A stretch of DNA of 64,000 bases from Bettongia penicillata ogilbyi (lineage: Eukaryota; Chordata; Mammalia; Diprotodontia; Potoroidae), in contig JAJHZJ010000076.1 in assembly GCA_023548195.1 (NCBI GenBank), forward strand, positions 1,116,248 to 1,180,247, read 5' to 3'. Each line of letters begins with the position of its first letter. Position 1 is the stretch's first letter. Made by a program: the position numbers and the translations under genes. Under the pieces are notes generated by a model. The model saw nothing but the letters and a program-made list of their open reading frames with translations, searched no databases and was not told the origin of the DNA. Positions 30,369-41,576 of this stretch are shown here, in pieces.

Positions 30369-31317
30369 GATGTTGATTGAGTGTTGTGGCTTCTGGTTCT
30401 TTCAGTCCAAAGCTAGAGAACTTTTTGCTGAGCTGATGTGTGAAAAAGCTAAAAGCAGGTTTTTGTTTGGTATTTCCCTGATCAGCCCTGGGTTTAGCTT
30501 GTTATGTGTGGAGAAGAAGTGGTCTGGTCACAGGAGATCTCCTCAGCTGAACTGAGGCAAAGGGAAACTCAGGGGTTGGTAATCCCACCTGCCCTATTTT
30601 CTTTCTGATTCCCCTGGACAGCTGAGGCACACCTAGATGCTAATGTGTGTTCCCACCCCTCCTGGGGCTCCTCTCCTGTCAATGAGGCTTGCTGGGTCCT
30701 AGGATTTTTCTCTGCCCTGGGTCTTCTGTCCTTCTGGTTTGCCTCTGCCCCCATAGGAGGAATCCCCCTTAGCTATTTTCCTCATCTCAGGTGTTATGGG
30801 ACTGTTGGTCTCCTTCTGCTGTTTCTACTGATCTGGGATTTTTGTGGGGAAATATTTTATGGTTCTTTCATGGTCATCAAGGGGGGAGGAGAGAGCATTT
30901 ACTGATCGTTCCACCATCCTGGTTCCAAGAAGTTCAAGTAGGTGGCTTACTGAAGTTTGATCTTTGGGCTGAAGGTCTCAGGAGCTGCTGCACTGATATC
31001 TGGTGCTGGGTGGCTCTCACTGACTTGGTTCTCTCCTGCCCTTGGTGCCGCTCCTCTGATTCCACCCACCACTCAGGTTCCTCGGGTCCCTTCTGCTCCA
31101 CTGCGCTGCGCTGCGTGCTGTGGGCTCACCCCCATGGAACAGATCCTTCCCGTGGACCTTCCAGACCAACCTGAGCTCTGAATTTGTCACTGTCTATCTC
31201 CCACTGGATTCCGCACCTCCAAAATTTGGTCAGATTCTCCTTTCAGAGGTACCTGAAGGAGTTTGTCCGAGAGCTTAGGTGAGTCATTGCTCTCACTCTG
31301 CCATCTTGGCTCCACCC
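30369..31317 (-). promoter_or_regulatory. L1-F 5'UTR / internal promoter
   Basis: The minus strand has two start-like modules, 'gagccaagatggcagag' at the 5' end and 'gaaccaggatggtggaa' at about 30925, as in L1-B. The inner motif has lost the CG (ggtggaa instead of gcggag), consistent with CpG decay. Confidence 0.7.
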
Positions 31318-32600
31318 TTTCCCCCTTGCTTCTTTTTTACTAATTTCTTCTATACTCCATCCTCCAAACACACAATAGATTCCATATCTACCCTTTTTTC
31401 ATACTATTTTTATTATGTTTCCTTTTTTTTCAAGGAAATCTACATTTTTGGATCTGGAAATGTTTTTTCTCAGGTCTCTTTCACTAATCCTAATCATCCA
31501 CCAAGTTTAATTCTTTGGCCACTATACTTACTTCTTTGGGATCTACTGACATCTCCATCTACAAGATGTTTATGCAGAGGCTAAATAATCACTTTTGAGG
31601 GGAGGGCCTTTAAAAGAGATCCATGGTTTGGACAAACAATTCATAAAATCACTTCTAATGCTTGACACTAAATTATATCCAATTTTCTATTCATTAAAAA
31701 ATAATGAACATTTTTTTAATTGAGCTGGAGGTATGCTCAAAGGCTATTATTGTTTTTATGAAAGCTCCTTTTGTCTTTTGCTTGGGTTAGAGTAAATTGG
31801 TAGTTAATTAGCAAATGTGTTGTAGATGTGTTATACAGTATAAAATGTAAGACTTGTGGAATTTAAGCTTACCTTGAAATGCAAGTACATTTCCATTTCA
31901 CTAATGAAAATACAGTAAGTACCAAAAGGCAACAACAATAACTTTTAAAAATCATGTTAGCTCTCTAAAAGAATTTATGTTAACTGTGGTCTCAATTCTG
32001 CCCTGTGTATTCAAGCTCATAGGCTTATCAGCTAATATACAACATGTATGTGATATTATAATCATGAACTTTTAAGTATCCAGAAAATCTATTTATCAAT
32101 TACTTTGTTCTCCTTAAGAAAGAAAAATATGCTAACTCTCAGAAGTGGATGGGAACTAATTTAGTCTTGTCTTTGAAAGTCATTGATGCGTACTCCGATG
32201 ATTACAGCCCATTATCAACACCATGACTATTTACTCATGATCCTGACCAGACCATTGTATTTAATAAATTCAGTATGTAATACTGAATTGGGGCAAAAAA
32301 GCAAACAAGTTTTTCATTTTATCAAGAAGTTTTAACAGCCTGAATATTTTATTGTAAATAGATCCTAGAGTGGAAAAGCCCACAAAAAGATGGAATGAAA
32401 CAATTTTTTGGCCCAAGGCAACTTAGAATTTTGGGGAAAAGTAGGTTTCAACAAGTTGAGTGAGAAACAATTCAGAACAAACCATCTCAGTGCGGACTGT
32501 ACCCAAGCAAAACAAGAGCAGCCTTGGGGAAACTGAATCTGTGGCAGGAGAAGCAGTTTCAAGACTTCTCATGCCATAGATGTCAAAGGGATCAGACAAC
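31318..32600. other. No gene recognised; possibly unique sequence
   Basis: AT-rich sequence without a recognised repeat. A few short open frames have no family features. This is a candidate for single-copy intergenic or intronic DNA. Confidence 0.5.
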
Positions 32601-32850
32601 AGTTGAGGAGATTACAGATTCCCTCCCTGTTGGCACCAGGGAAAAGACTCTATTTCATTGATTACACTTGGATCTGAGTTACAGTCCTGTGTCTTAGTCC
32701 CAGTATGAGGAGGAGCACCAGAAAAAAAGAGTTTGTGGCTATAGGGGAGCAGCGACCGTAGTCACTGTTCCAAGGTTGAAAAGAGTGCTTGTTGTCACTC
32801 ACAAATCAATGCACAGTACAGAAGAGTAATAAATACAAATATTGTTAAAT

Positions 32851-32863
32851 ATCACCTTGGGAT
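32851..32863. repeat. TSD of HAL1-C, 5' copy
   Basis: 'atcaccttgggat', perfect match to 33456-33468. Confidence 0.92.
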
Positions 32864-33455
32864 TTCATACCAAAATGAGTTTACAGTATAAGAAAGTGGG
32901 GGAGAAGGAGATATTGCAAGGGGGGGGGATGATGGAAGGGAGGGCAAAGGGAGGAGGGAGCAATTTGAAGTCAACACTTGGGGAGGGACAGGATCAAAAG
33001 ACAGAAGAGAAACAATGAGGGGCAGGTTAGGAGGGATGGTAATTCAGTTAGTCTTACACAACACGACTATCCGGAAGGTCATTTGCAAAGCTACACAGAT
33101 ATGGCCTATAATGAATTGCCTGCCATACCAAAGGGAATGGGTGGGGAGGGAGGGATGGGGAGAATTTGGAACTCAAAGCTTTAGGAACAATTGTTTAGTA
33201 TTGTTGTTGCAACTAGGAAAGAAGACATACAGTTAATGAGGAATAGAAAGTCATCTGGCCCTACAGGAGAAAAGAGAAGATGGAGACAAGGGAAGGGAGG
33301 GATGACAGAAGAGAGGACAGATTGGAGATAGGGAAAATTAGATTGCTTGGGGTATTGAGGTGGGGGGAGGGGAGAAAAGGGGAGAAAATTTGGAACCCAA
33401 AAATTTGTGAAAATGAATGTAAAAAATTAAATAAATAAATAAAATTTAAAAAAAA
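32864..33455 (+). mobile_element. HAL1-C: 5'-truncated half-L1 (3'UTR only)
   Basis: 592 bp collinear with HAL1-B about 17080-17684: the 'gggagaaggaga' start, GGGAGGG-rich polypurine, 'tttgaagtcaacact', 'ctggccctacaggagaaaagag', and an AAAT tail. It is bounded by a perfect 13-bp TSD. This is a textbook TPRT insertion truncated at the 5' end. Confidence 0.92.
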
Positions 33456-33468
33456 ATCACCTTGGGAT
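33456..33468. repeat. TSD of HAL1-C, 3' copy
   Basis: Perfect copy of 32851-32863. Confidence 0.92.
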
Positions 33469-34100
33469 AGCCAAAAACTTACAGAATTACCTTAGAAAAT
33501 AGCTGCACAAAAAAACTCAAAGTTTGAGACTTTGATCTACTTGGCAAGCAGGGCCTGACTTTAGCAAAGAGTTAAAAGTCAAGAAATAGTCTGGAAAATG
33601 AGCAAATAGAGAATAATTTTGACTATCAAAAGTAACTATGGTAATAAGAAAGACCAAAACATAGAAAAGATAAGGAATTCAGAGGTCTTTCCTCCAAAGT
33701 TTTGAAGCAAAACATGAATTGGTGTCAGATTATGGAAGAACTCGAAAAAGAATTTAAAAATCAAGTAAGAGAAGTGTAGGAAAAAATTGGAAAGGAAAAT
33801 AAAAGTTATACAAAAAATCATGATAAACAAGTCAATAGCTTAGTAAAATAGACACAAAAATACTGAGGAAAATAACACCTTAAAAACAAAGTAAGATGAT
33901 CACCTATGAGTGACTTAGCTATTTTCAGCAATATAATGATGCAAGACAACTCTGAAGGACTTATGATGAAAAATGTTATCCATCCCCAGAAAAACAACTG
34001 ATGGTGTCTGAATAAAAATGGAAGTATAATTTTTTACTTTATTTTTCTTATCTATGTTTTCTTTCACATCATGAGTATTATGGATATGTTTCCATGACTA

Positions 34101-34101
34101 C

Positions 34102-34153
<52 letters not shown>
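34101..34153 (+). repeat. (TA)n(TG)n microsatellite
   Basis: Pure TA then TG dinucleotides within the L1-G 3'UTR. Confidence 0.95.
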
Positions 34154-34156
<3 letters not shown>

Positions 34157-34295
34157 TACATGCCTTCTCAATGGGGGTGAGGTAGGGAGGGTGGAAGGAA
34201 GAGAACGTGGAATGCAAAGTTTTAAAAATTAAATGTTAAAAGTTATTTTTAAATGTAATTGGGAAAAATAAAATACTAAATAAGAAAAAAAATAT

Positions 34296-35099
34296 TAGCC
34301 ACAATTGCCATAGACTTGTTCAAAATATGGGAAAGGGGTAATATCATAAGGCAAAGAAGGCTCTATAAGTTTTTGCCCATAGTGTAAGCAAATAAAGAGT
34401 CAAGCAGAACTTACAAAATACAGCTTGAAAAAAAAGGTGCTTTCCTCTAAGAGCAAAGAATTGTGGTAGCTCAAAAGAAACATGTTATGTGCAAATTTAG
34501 AGATATCTTCACTCTAAATGTTATATGTAGCATTTGTCCCCAACCTTAGTAGAGTCTTCCAAGCTCACACTGATCACCCATAATAGGAAACACTATACTT
34601 TGACCCCAACACAGTGATGTCATTTTTGGTCCTTTTCACGAATCAAGAACAATAACCAATGATCTAATCAATTTGGCAGGCATTGTAGTAGACACTAGAG
34701 GTACAAATGCAAAAGTGAATTATCCCTTCCCTTCAAAGATCTTGCATTTTCCTTAATGTGTTTATGTTTTAAATTATACACATATGGAAGGTACATTATT
34801 TCTGAATTCTTAAAATGACGTGTGGTATATTCAATGTTACTTTCTAAATATTAGTCCTGAGAATTTAGTTAACAAATTTTTGTTAACAAAAAATATCTGC
34901 TCTTAACTTTTTGATTTGCTTAGTTTTTATCACAAACAAAAAAGAAGGGATTTTGCCCCTTCTGAAACTCTCTGAGTAGTACAATGTAGCCAGAGGATTC
35001 TAGGAAGGTCACAGAGTAAGTTAGAAAATAGCAAGCTCTCCAGATTTCCTTTATGAATAGGACAAAACAGTGAATCTGGAAAAATAATAAAAATAAACA
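34296..35099. other. Mostly unassigned; old repeat fragment at 34640-34770
   Basis: 34640-34770 ('ggcaggcattgtagtagacactagaggtacaaa...') resembles a mammalian interspersed repeat with a 'gccaggcactgtgctaagcactggggatacaa' type core, in the plus direction. The rest is unrecognised. Confidence 0.4.
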
Positions 35100-37300
35100 T
35101 GAATTGAGGCAGAACAGTAGCCCTCTTTGGACAACCAGAGAACATCTGAGGGTTAAACCCTATGTAGTGTAAACACCTTCAAGATAGTTCTTTTGAAATA
35201 GCAAGCCCCAGCCACAGGAATTTTTACTTCCTGGACAGTATGGTGAGTCAGGCATCTGAGAAAGGGAAAATTAATGGAACCTCTGGTGATAAGGGATGCC
35301 AGGCCCCACCATGCTACCAAGGGGTGGTGTGGGGGAAGAAGAAACCAAAACATTTCCAATGAGTACAGAATTGGTGGGGCAGGGACACTCCTGGATGTGG
35401 GCATTTATAACATTTATAGAAAGGAGGAGTTTTTGGTTTCAGTTCTAAACCAAAGGGGAGAACTGAAGGAGGATCTGAGGGAAGAGGCACTATTCCCCAT
35501 ACTCAATCACAAGAAGTGATGACAATAATAAGGTGCTAGAAAAAAAAAAGAAAAAAAAAAAACAAACCTTATCAGGCAAAGGAACAAGAATCAAACCTTA
35601 GAAAGTGACTACGGGAAGGGAAAAGACTATGGTTCATCTTCAAAGGAGGATATTGAAGCAAAATATAAAAATTTAAAATGTCTCTCCTATCCAAAGAATA
35701 ATGTCAAATAGTCACCTGTCCTAAAAGAATTCATAGAAGAACTTTAAAAAAAAACTTTCATAGCAAATAAAAGAGATTGAGGAAAAATATTTTTAAAATA
35801 AGAAAAATCCAAGAAAAAAAAGATTATGAAAAGAAAGTCAACCACTTAGAGAAGGAGACTCAGAATCATAAGGAGGAATACAACTCTTTGAAAATTACAG
35901 TTGGGCAAGGGGAGGCCTGAGAAGTTATAAAAGATCAAGAAATAACAAAACAAAATTTTAAAAATGCAAAAATAGAAGAGAAAGTCAAACATCTAATCAG
36001 AAAAAACAATTGATCTGTAGAAGAGATCAAGAAGAAAAACACAAGATTAATTGAACTACCTGAAAGTTATAATTAAAAAAAAAGAAGCTTGATTTAAAAA
36101 AATATATAAAAAATAATGAAAGAAAACTGTCCTGAAGTGCTAGAGCAAGAAGAGGAAAGTAAAAATGGAAAAAAAAAATCCACTGATCACCACCTGAAAT
36201 AGATCCTATAAGGAAAACCTACAGGATTATTATAACTAGATTCTGAAACCCCCAACCATAGGGGAAAATATTATGAGCAACAAAGGAAAAAAAATCAATT
36301 TAAATATGGCACAGTCACAATTAGAATCCCATAAGACCTAGCAGTGCTACATTAAAAGATAGCAGGTCTTGGAACACTATATATCAAAGAGCCAAAAATG
36401 GTATAACAGCCAAAAACAAAGTAAAGCATAATTCTGAACAAGCAACAACAGAAATTGGACATTCAATGATTTGCTAGACTTTTTGGGATTTTGTTGCAAA
36501 AAGATCTAAAATCAATAGAAAATTTGACATGCAAGATCCTAGAGAAATATAAGGCACATATTGAAGACCAATTACAAGGGACTCAAGGACAGACTATTTA
36601 CTTTTTACTGGAGGAAATGCAAATTACATGTTTGATTGTTTTTAGTAATTGAGTAGCTTGAAAGAAAGATTGGGGCAGAGCTGAGTGTGATATGACACTA
36701 AAAAAGTAAACTGCCTAGGTAAGGATAAAGAGAGTAATTATACAAAGGTGGTGCAAGAGGTAGAACTGACACAGAGAAATTAGATGGTGGAGGAGGGCTG
36801 GTAGTTCTGGAACTCTACTCTCATCGGGAATGGGTTAAGGAGGGAATAATATATGTATATCTAGGAGGGCATAAAGTCTTCCAAACTCAGAATGAAATAA
36901 ATGACTAAGAGGATAGAGAGTAGGGGAGAGGATAAGGGAGGGATCTTTAGTTGGGGTTTAGTTTAAGTAATAAGAGGGCAAGGTAAGTGTTAGAGGTAAA
37001 GTACAAGGAGTCATGAGGGGTAGGAAATAAAAGGTACACAAAAACATAACATAAAGATCAGGAGTAGAATTCATTAGTAAAAAAAAAAGCAGGGGTAGTA
37101 TCATGATCTCAGATAAAATTAGAACTAAAATATTCTTATTCAAAAGAGTAAAATAGGGAAACTATACTATATGTCAGTCATCAACATTGTTTTAGATTAT
37201 TTACAATATCTAGGTAGTATGTGGTTGGGATATAAGAAGCAATTGAGTTAGTGGACTTAAAAAATATGGAAAGCTTGAACCTATGAAGGAAGATATTATA
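35100..37300 (+). mobile_element. L1-H: old degenerate L1 (5'UTR, ORF1, inter-ORF, start of ORF2)
   Basis: 5'UTR-like sequence at 35100-35580, ORF1 remains at 35580-36560, a GA-rich inter-ORF region at 36600-37060, and a short ORF2 endonuclease trace ('gcaggggtagtatcatgatctcagataaaatt') at about 37085-37160. All frames are heavily disrupted. It is older than L1-B and L1-F. Confidence 0.65.
35580..36560 (+). pseudogene. L1-H ORF1, decayed
   Basis: Recognisable segments in mixed frames: a coiled coil (about 35690-35930), 'VKHLI.KNN.L' and 'INELPES' of the RRM (about 35980-36070), 'ENCPEVLE' (about 36125), 'KKNQFKYGT.TIRIP' (about 36290-36340) and the C-terminal domain (about 36345-36540). At least a dozen stops or frameshifts are present. 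There is no coding capacity. Confidence 0.65.
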
Positions 37301-37339
37301 CACCTTCAGAGAAACAGATGACAAGCAAGCATAGCATAG

Positions 37340-37500
37340 TCTTACATAGATACATCTGAATGTATATGTCTATATAAGAGAATGATTATAGTTATCTAAG
37401 TATATGTATGTGTATGTAAGTGTAGATATGTATGTGTGTATATATATATCTATAAGTATGTACATGTGTGTATATATGTATATGAATGTGTGTGTGTGTG
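37340..37500 (+). repeat. TATG/TGTA-rich simple repeat
   Basis: Irregular TATGTG/TATATG units ending in (TG)n. Confidence 0.85.
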
Positions 37501-37830
37501 TAAAATCTTCACACTTAATTGTAGCCTTCTTGAGGGTGGCAGGAGGGGAAAAAGACAAAGTAAAAAATACACAACAGAGAACAAAAGACCAACAAGGAAG
37601 CGAAGAAAAGATAGAAAGCTTGGAAGACAATGAGTAGTATATACTATATAGACGTTCTTGGAATGGAAACTTTTTCCTGAATATTTTGAATACTCTCTCA
37701 TGTTCTGCTGTGCATAAGGCAATGCATTTTTCTTTTCTTATTTTTGTTTGTAAGTTCACATTACTTCTCTTTCTTTTATCGTGTCGTTAAATTTCAGTAT
37801 TTAAGTCCAAAATAAATTTTAAAAAAATTA
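37501..37830. other. Probable old retroposon 3' end, family not resolved
   Basis: A purine-rich block (37535-37630) is followed by a T-rich segment and an A-rich end at 37810-37830. This resembles a LINE 3'UTR, perhaps the 3' end of L1-H's family. No coding sequence. Confidence 0.3.
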
Positions 37831-38616
37831 GCCCATTTTTCATGCATTAACAATGTCAAACTGTTTCCAAACTATTCCTACCTAACAAACATCATTTACA
37901 CAAAGTGCTGGCTTGGTTTTATTAATTGAATGAATCATTTTCCAGCAGTGTCTCAGGGATATGAACCACTGTGGATCTCTCTACATGGCTAAATCAGCCA
38001 TCATTATTGCTTAACAGGTTATCATGATCAGTCAAGGCAGTTTCAGCCTCAAGTACATTTTTGCAGGTCATTGGTTCCTACCTAAAGTAAGCTCTCTGAA
38101 ATTCAGTTCTTGGCAGTGAAAAGAGAAAGAAATTGGAAAGCCTCACCTTCCCTATTGAAAATCAGGTCATCTTAATTGATCTCAGCTGACTTCCTAATTG
38201 CTGAGGTTACTAAAGACTGGTCATCTATTTTTGTACTGAAAGAATTGTGCTTCCTTTTTCTAGTAGGCTAGGAGATTGGTGGATGTAGGAGGATATTCCC
38301 TACCAATTATGAATTTTTACAGTTCCCCTCTCCCTGTCTCTCTCTGTCTCCCTCTGTCTTTGTCTTTCTGCCTGTCCCTGTCTCTGTTTCGCTATCTCTG
38401 TATCTTTGTCACTCTCTATCTGACTCTCTGTCTCTCTCTCTACATATATGTATATATGATATGTGTGTTTGTATATACATATATGCATGTATATAGTATG
38501 ATAATATACAGTATATATACAGTAAGATGAACAAATATACAGTAAGATAGATGAATGCATACACAAACATACACAGATACATAAATCATTTGGAAATTGT
38601 AAACTCAGCTGACAGT
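37831..38616. other. No gene recognised; simple repeats at 38330-38560
   Basis: (TCTC)n with TCTG variants at 38330-38440 is followed by TATATG/ATACAG repeats to 38560. The remainder is unassigned. Confidence 0.6.
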
Positions 38617-38904
38617 AACATAGTGTAATAGAAATACCCTGAGTATTTCAATCTGGAGTTGGAGGACTCAGATTCAAGTCTTGACACTACTGTAAAACTG
38701 TAAGTTTCTTGAAAGAAAGGATTTTTTAACCTACTTTTATGCCCACAGCACTTAGCACATTGCATGGTAGATAGTAGCTGCTTAATATCTCTTTAACTTC
38801 GAACAAGTTATACAATTTCTCCAGTCTTCAATTTCCTCATATGTACAAAGGAGGTCAAAGGTCCTCTAAGATCCCTTCTAGCTTTCAATAATCTATGATG
38901 CTGT
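38617..38904 (+). repeat. CORE-SINE (MAR/THER-like) interrupted by an L2-type 3' end
   Basis: The tRNA-related head 'aacatagtgtaatagaaa' and 'ctggagttggaggactcagattcaagtc' are followed after an interruption by 'tttcctcat.tgtaaa' and 'ggtcctctaagatcccttctagctt'. The 38700-38794 interruption reads like an L2/MIR 3' tail ('agcacttagcacattgcatggtagatagtagctgcttaata'). Confidence 0.7.
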
Positions 38905-38934
38905 TAATTCCAACAATTATTCAATTGCTTCCCT

Positions 38935-39095
38935 TATAACACTACTGGGAAATAGGATATAAACATAATCTTATTCTGATTTTACAGATGGGAAAATGGA
39001 AACTCAGAGCAGTAAACTGACTGCTTTTTGGTCACACAACTAATGAATGTCAGAGCTGGGATCAGGACCCAAGCATGCTGAGACAAAAGCCAGAA
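38935..39095 (-). repeat. MIR-like SINE fragment
   Basis: Contains 'acagatgggaaaatggaaactcagag' and 'ggtcacacaactaatgaatgtcagagctgggat', the inverted MIR core and head. Confidence 0.7.
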
Positions 39096-39202
39096 CTTTT
39101 TTGTTATGGCATTTCTTTGTTGAATTTGGAAAGGTATGTCTTTTCTCTTTAAGATTAATTGTTCATTCACGTTGATGTAATGACAATAATGACTAAAGAT
39201 CA

Positions 39203-39430
39203 TAAAATAGCTAGATGGCACAGAAAATAGAATGCTGATCCTGGAGTTGGGAAGTCTTGAGTTCAAATCCAGTCTTGGACACTTACTAGTTATGTGACCC
39301 AGAACAAGTCATTTAACCTATTTGTTTCAATTTCTTCCTCCGTAAAATGGGGATTAAAATATATGAAATGAGGATATATAAAATAAAAGGTTTTTGCAAC
39401 TCTGTAAGTAGTATATGATATTAGCTACCT
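39203..39430 (+). repeat. tRNA-derived marsupial SINE (SINE1/WSINE-like)
   Basis: 'aaaatagctagatggcac', 'ctggagttgggaagtcttgagttcaaatcc', 'gtgacccagaacaagtcatttaacc' and 'cgtaaaatggggatta', the full SINE order. Confidence 0.85.
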
Positions 39431-39439
39431 ACTATGCTA

Positions 39440-39613
39440 GGGTCATAGATTTAGAGTAGGAGGGGACCTTGACTTCAACTTACTTTTTCAGATGAGAAAA
39501 CTGAGACCCTGAGAAGTTGTTATATACTGAGGATCAGTCAGTGTCTGGGGCAGAATATGAACTCAGCTGTTTACTAACTCAAAGTCCAGTGCCATATTCA
39601 CTTCACCACACTG
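39440..39613 (-). repeat. CORE-SINE (MAR/THER-like)
   Basis: 'gtcatagatttagagtaggaggggacc', 'cagatgagaaaactgagaccctgagaag' and 'aaagtccagtgcc', the inverted complete element. Confidence 0.8.
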
Positions 39614-39639
39614 TTAATGAGGACAGATGTTTATGCTGA

Positions 39640-39800
39640 TGTTATCATATACACACATACATACATATGTGTATTATATACGTATACACATGTGTCTATA
39701 CATATATTCATGCATGTGTATGCCTCTGTGAACATACCCGTGTATAAATACACAAGTGTGTGTGTGTACATATGTACATATGTATGTATGTGATCAGATC
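39640..39800 (+). repeat. TATG/CATA simple repeat
   Basis: Irregular ACACATACATAC and TATGTATG units. Confidence 0.8.
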
Positions 39801-39804
39801 TGCA

Positions 39805-39880
39805 CAAAAAGCCAGTGAGAGAGGTACAACTGTCATTATCACAGTACGGATGGAGAAACTAGGTCTCAGAGAGGCTAGCC
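39805..39880 (-). repeat. SINE fragment (MIR-type core)
   Basis: 'cggatggagaaactaggtctcagagagg' is the inverted MIR core. The head is missing because the next SINE abuts it. Confidence 0.6.
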
Positions 39881-39887
39881 AGTATGA

Positions 39888-40146
39888 TGGAGCAGCTAGG
39901 CGGTCCATTGGACAGAGTGCCAAGACTTGTCAGGAAGGCTCATAATCCAAAGGTCAAATCTGCTCTCAAATATTAACTAGTCGTGTGACCCTGTGCAAGT
40001 CATTTAACCCTTTTTGACTCAGTTTCCTCATCAGTAAAATGAACTACAGAAAGCAATGTCAAAGGATCCCAGTATTTTTACCAAGAAAACCTGAAATAGG
40101 TATGCAAAGATATGGACACAGTTGAAAATAATCAAACAGTAACAAA
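39888..40146 (+). repeat. WSINE-like SINE with RTE-type tail
   Basis: 'gagcagctaggcggtccattgg', 'gtgaccctgtgcaagtcatttaaccc', 'ccagtatttttaccaagaaaacc' and 'ggacacagttgaaaataatc'. The tail differs from SINE1-like copies and matches the inverted copy at 41318-41576. Confidence 0.85.
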
Positions 40147-41025
40147 TCTTTGGTAGAATTCAAGTTACTGAGCACTCGAATATTTGAAGGGCTATTATAC
40201 AAGTGAGGGAGACATTATATATTATAGATGCTTGTCCCAACATGTCATCACAATCATTCACTAGACATTTTTATTTTTGTTTTCCTCAAAGAATAAAAAT
40301 ATGATAGACTAATCCTATTCCATTTCTACTACAATTAATAGATAATTGATACTCCAAAGTAGTCATAATATTAGCTGATAATACAAAACTGGACATATTG
40401 TTGCTCTTTTCAGCAACTTCTAACTATCTGTTCCATTTATCTCTACTTTTTTTTTTTCTTTTTCCAACACAGCTGGATACTTAATTATTTCAGTAGTATC
40501 ATCAATATTTTGCATCCTTGGTTTGTCTTCCTTTCTTTTTTTTTTAAATTTCTGTCGGCTTTCTGGTTCTATTCAGGAGAATCAAGTCAATCCTAGCAAA
40601 ATGAAAGGGATAATATTGGGCTTTATTTTCCCAAAGCCTAAGTCACTCCCCAGTAGTCAGGTATTTAGGGTTAGGCATTTCTGGTCATTAAGTGTTTACT
40701 GAAGCAATAATGTACTGGGGAGAATTGGGCTTATTATTGGAATTGTGGAGTAGAAGTGGGTTTGCAGTTCTGCTACCAGCTCACTGGATGACCTTGAAAG
40801 AGTTCCTTAACCCTGAGGAAATAATGCTTTGGTATAGCAGTACTATTTCTACTTGGTCACCCAAACATTTCTACTGTATTTATTATAATCACATATAGGA
40901 TTTTTGCTTTCAATAGATTAAAAACTTTCTCATAGTTATACACTCCCCCCTAGCCTCAGTCAATTATCTCAAAAATAATAAGTTCATTGCATCTCAAGCT
41001 GGCAGGGGAGTTTCTCAAATCCAAA
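40147..41025. other. No gene or repeat recognised
   Basis: AT-rich; T-runs at 40447-40460 and 40537-40547. Nothing supportable. Confidence 0.5.
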
Positions 41026-41029
41026 ACCA

Positions 41030-41165
41030 TGTTTTCTAGATGAGGATACTGTGGCCATGAGAGGTTAAATGATTTCTTCAAGGTCACAGGTACTAAGAAG
41101 CAGAGTCAGGATTCACACCCAGTTCTTTTAACTCCAGATCTAGTGTTCTTCCTGTCAACTATTGT
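41030..41165 (-). repeat. MIR/CORE-SINE fragment
   Basis: 'gatgaggatactgtggccatgagaggttaaatg', 'ggtcacaggtactaagaagcagagtcaggattcacac'. Confidence 0.7.
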
Positions 41166-41305
41166 TTCCATCATAGTTATTATAATGCTCCCATCTCTCT
41201 TTGAGCCTCCCACTTTGTATAAGTATGATTCCCTTTCCCATCGATGATAATCTAACCAGTATGTCATTGATGAATAATTGAATTTCCAAATAGTGAAAGA
41301 GACCC

Positions 41306-41317
41306 AATTAGACAGAT
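41306..41317. repeat. TSD of SINE at 41318-41576
   Basis: 'aattagacagat' versus 'aattagatagat' at 41577-41588, one difference. Confidence 0.8.
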
Positions 41318-41576
41318 TACTTTTTCCAATTCAGTCACGTCTGACTTTTTGTGATCCCATGGATTCTTACTTTGAAATTTCTTGGCAAAGATATGTGAGT
41401 GTTTCACCATTTCCTTCTCTAGAGTGTCCCCATTTTCCAGATGAGGAACTGACACAAATAGAGGTTAACAGACTTGCCCAGGGTCACACAGCTAGGCAGT
41501 GTCTGAGGCAAAGTTTGAAGTTAGGTCTATTTGACTCTAGGTCCAGTGCTCTATCCACTGCACCATCTAGCTGCTC
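41318..41576 (-). repeat. WSINE-like SINE with RTE-type tail, complete
   Basis: The inverted order of 39888-40146: 'attcagtcacgtctgac', 'tttcttggcaaagata', 'gatgaggaactgacacaaatagagg', 'gcccagggtcacacagctagg' and 'tctatccactgcaccatctagctgctc'. Bounded by a 12-bp TSD with one mismatch. Confidence 0.9.

Larger units (their letters stand above)
24908..31317 (-). mobile_element. L1-F: nearly full-length LINE-1, sister of L1-B
   Basis: The 5' end (31317, 'gggtggagccaagatgg') to the 3' tail (24908) spans 6,410 bp. The layout is the same as L1-B: two-module 5'UTR, ORF1, purine-rich inter-ORF region, ORF2 and 3'UTR. ORF1 carries a large internal deletion and ORF2 has several frameshifts. It shares with L1-B two non-CpG nonsense codons in the endonuclease region. 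Confidence 0.92.
32601..34295 (+). mobile_element. L1-G: old internally deleted L1, host of HAL1-C
   Basis: 32601-32863 and 33456-33690 read as L1 5'UTR-like sequence. 33700-33890 encodes an ORF1 N-terminus and coiled-coil start ('NMNWCQIMEELEKEFKNQVREV', with stops). Near 33895 it joins the L1 3'UTR ('gacttagctattttcagcaa') that ends near 34290 after a TG microsatellite. ORF1 C-terminus and ORF2 are missing. HAL1-C is inserted at 32864-33455. Confidence 0.6.
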
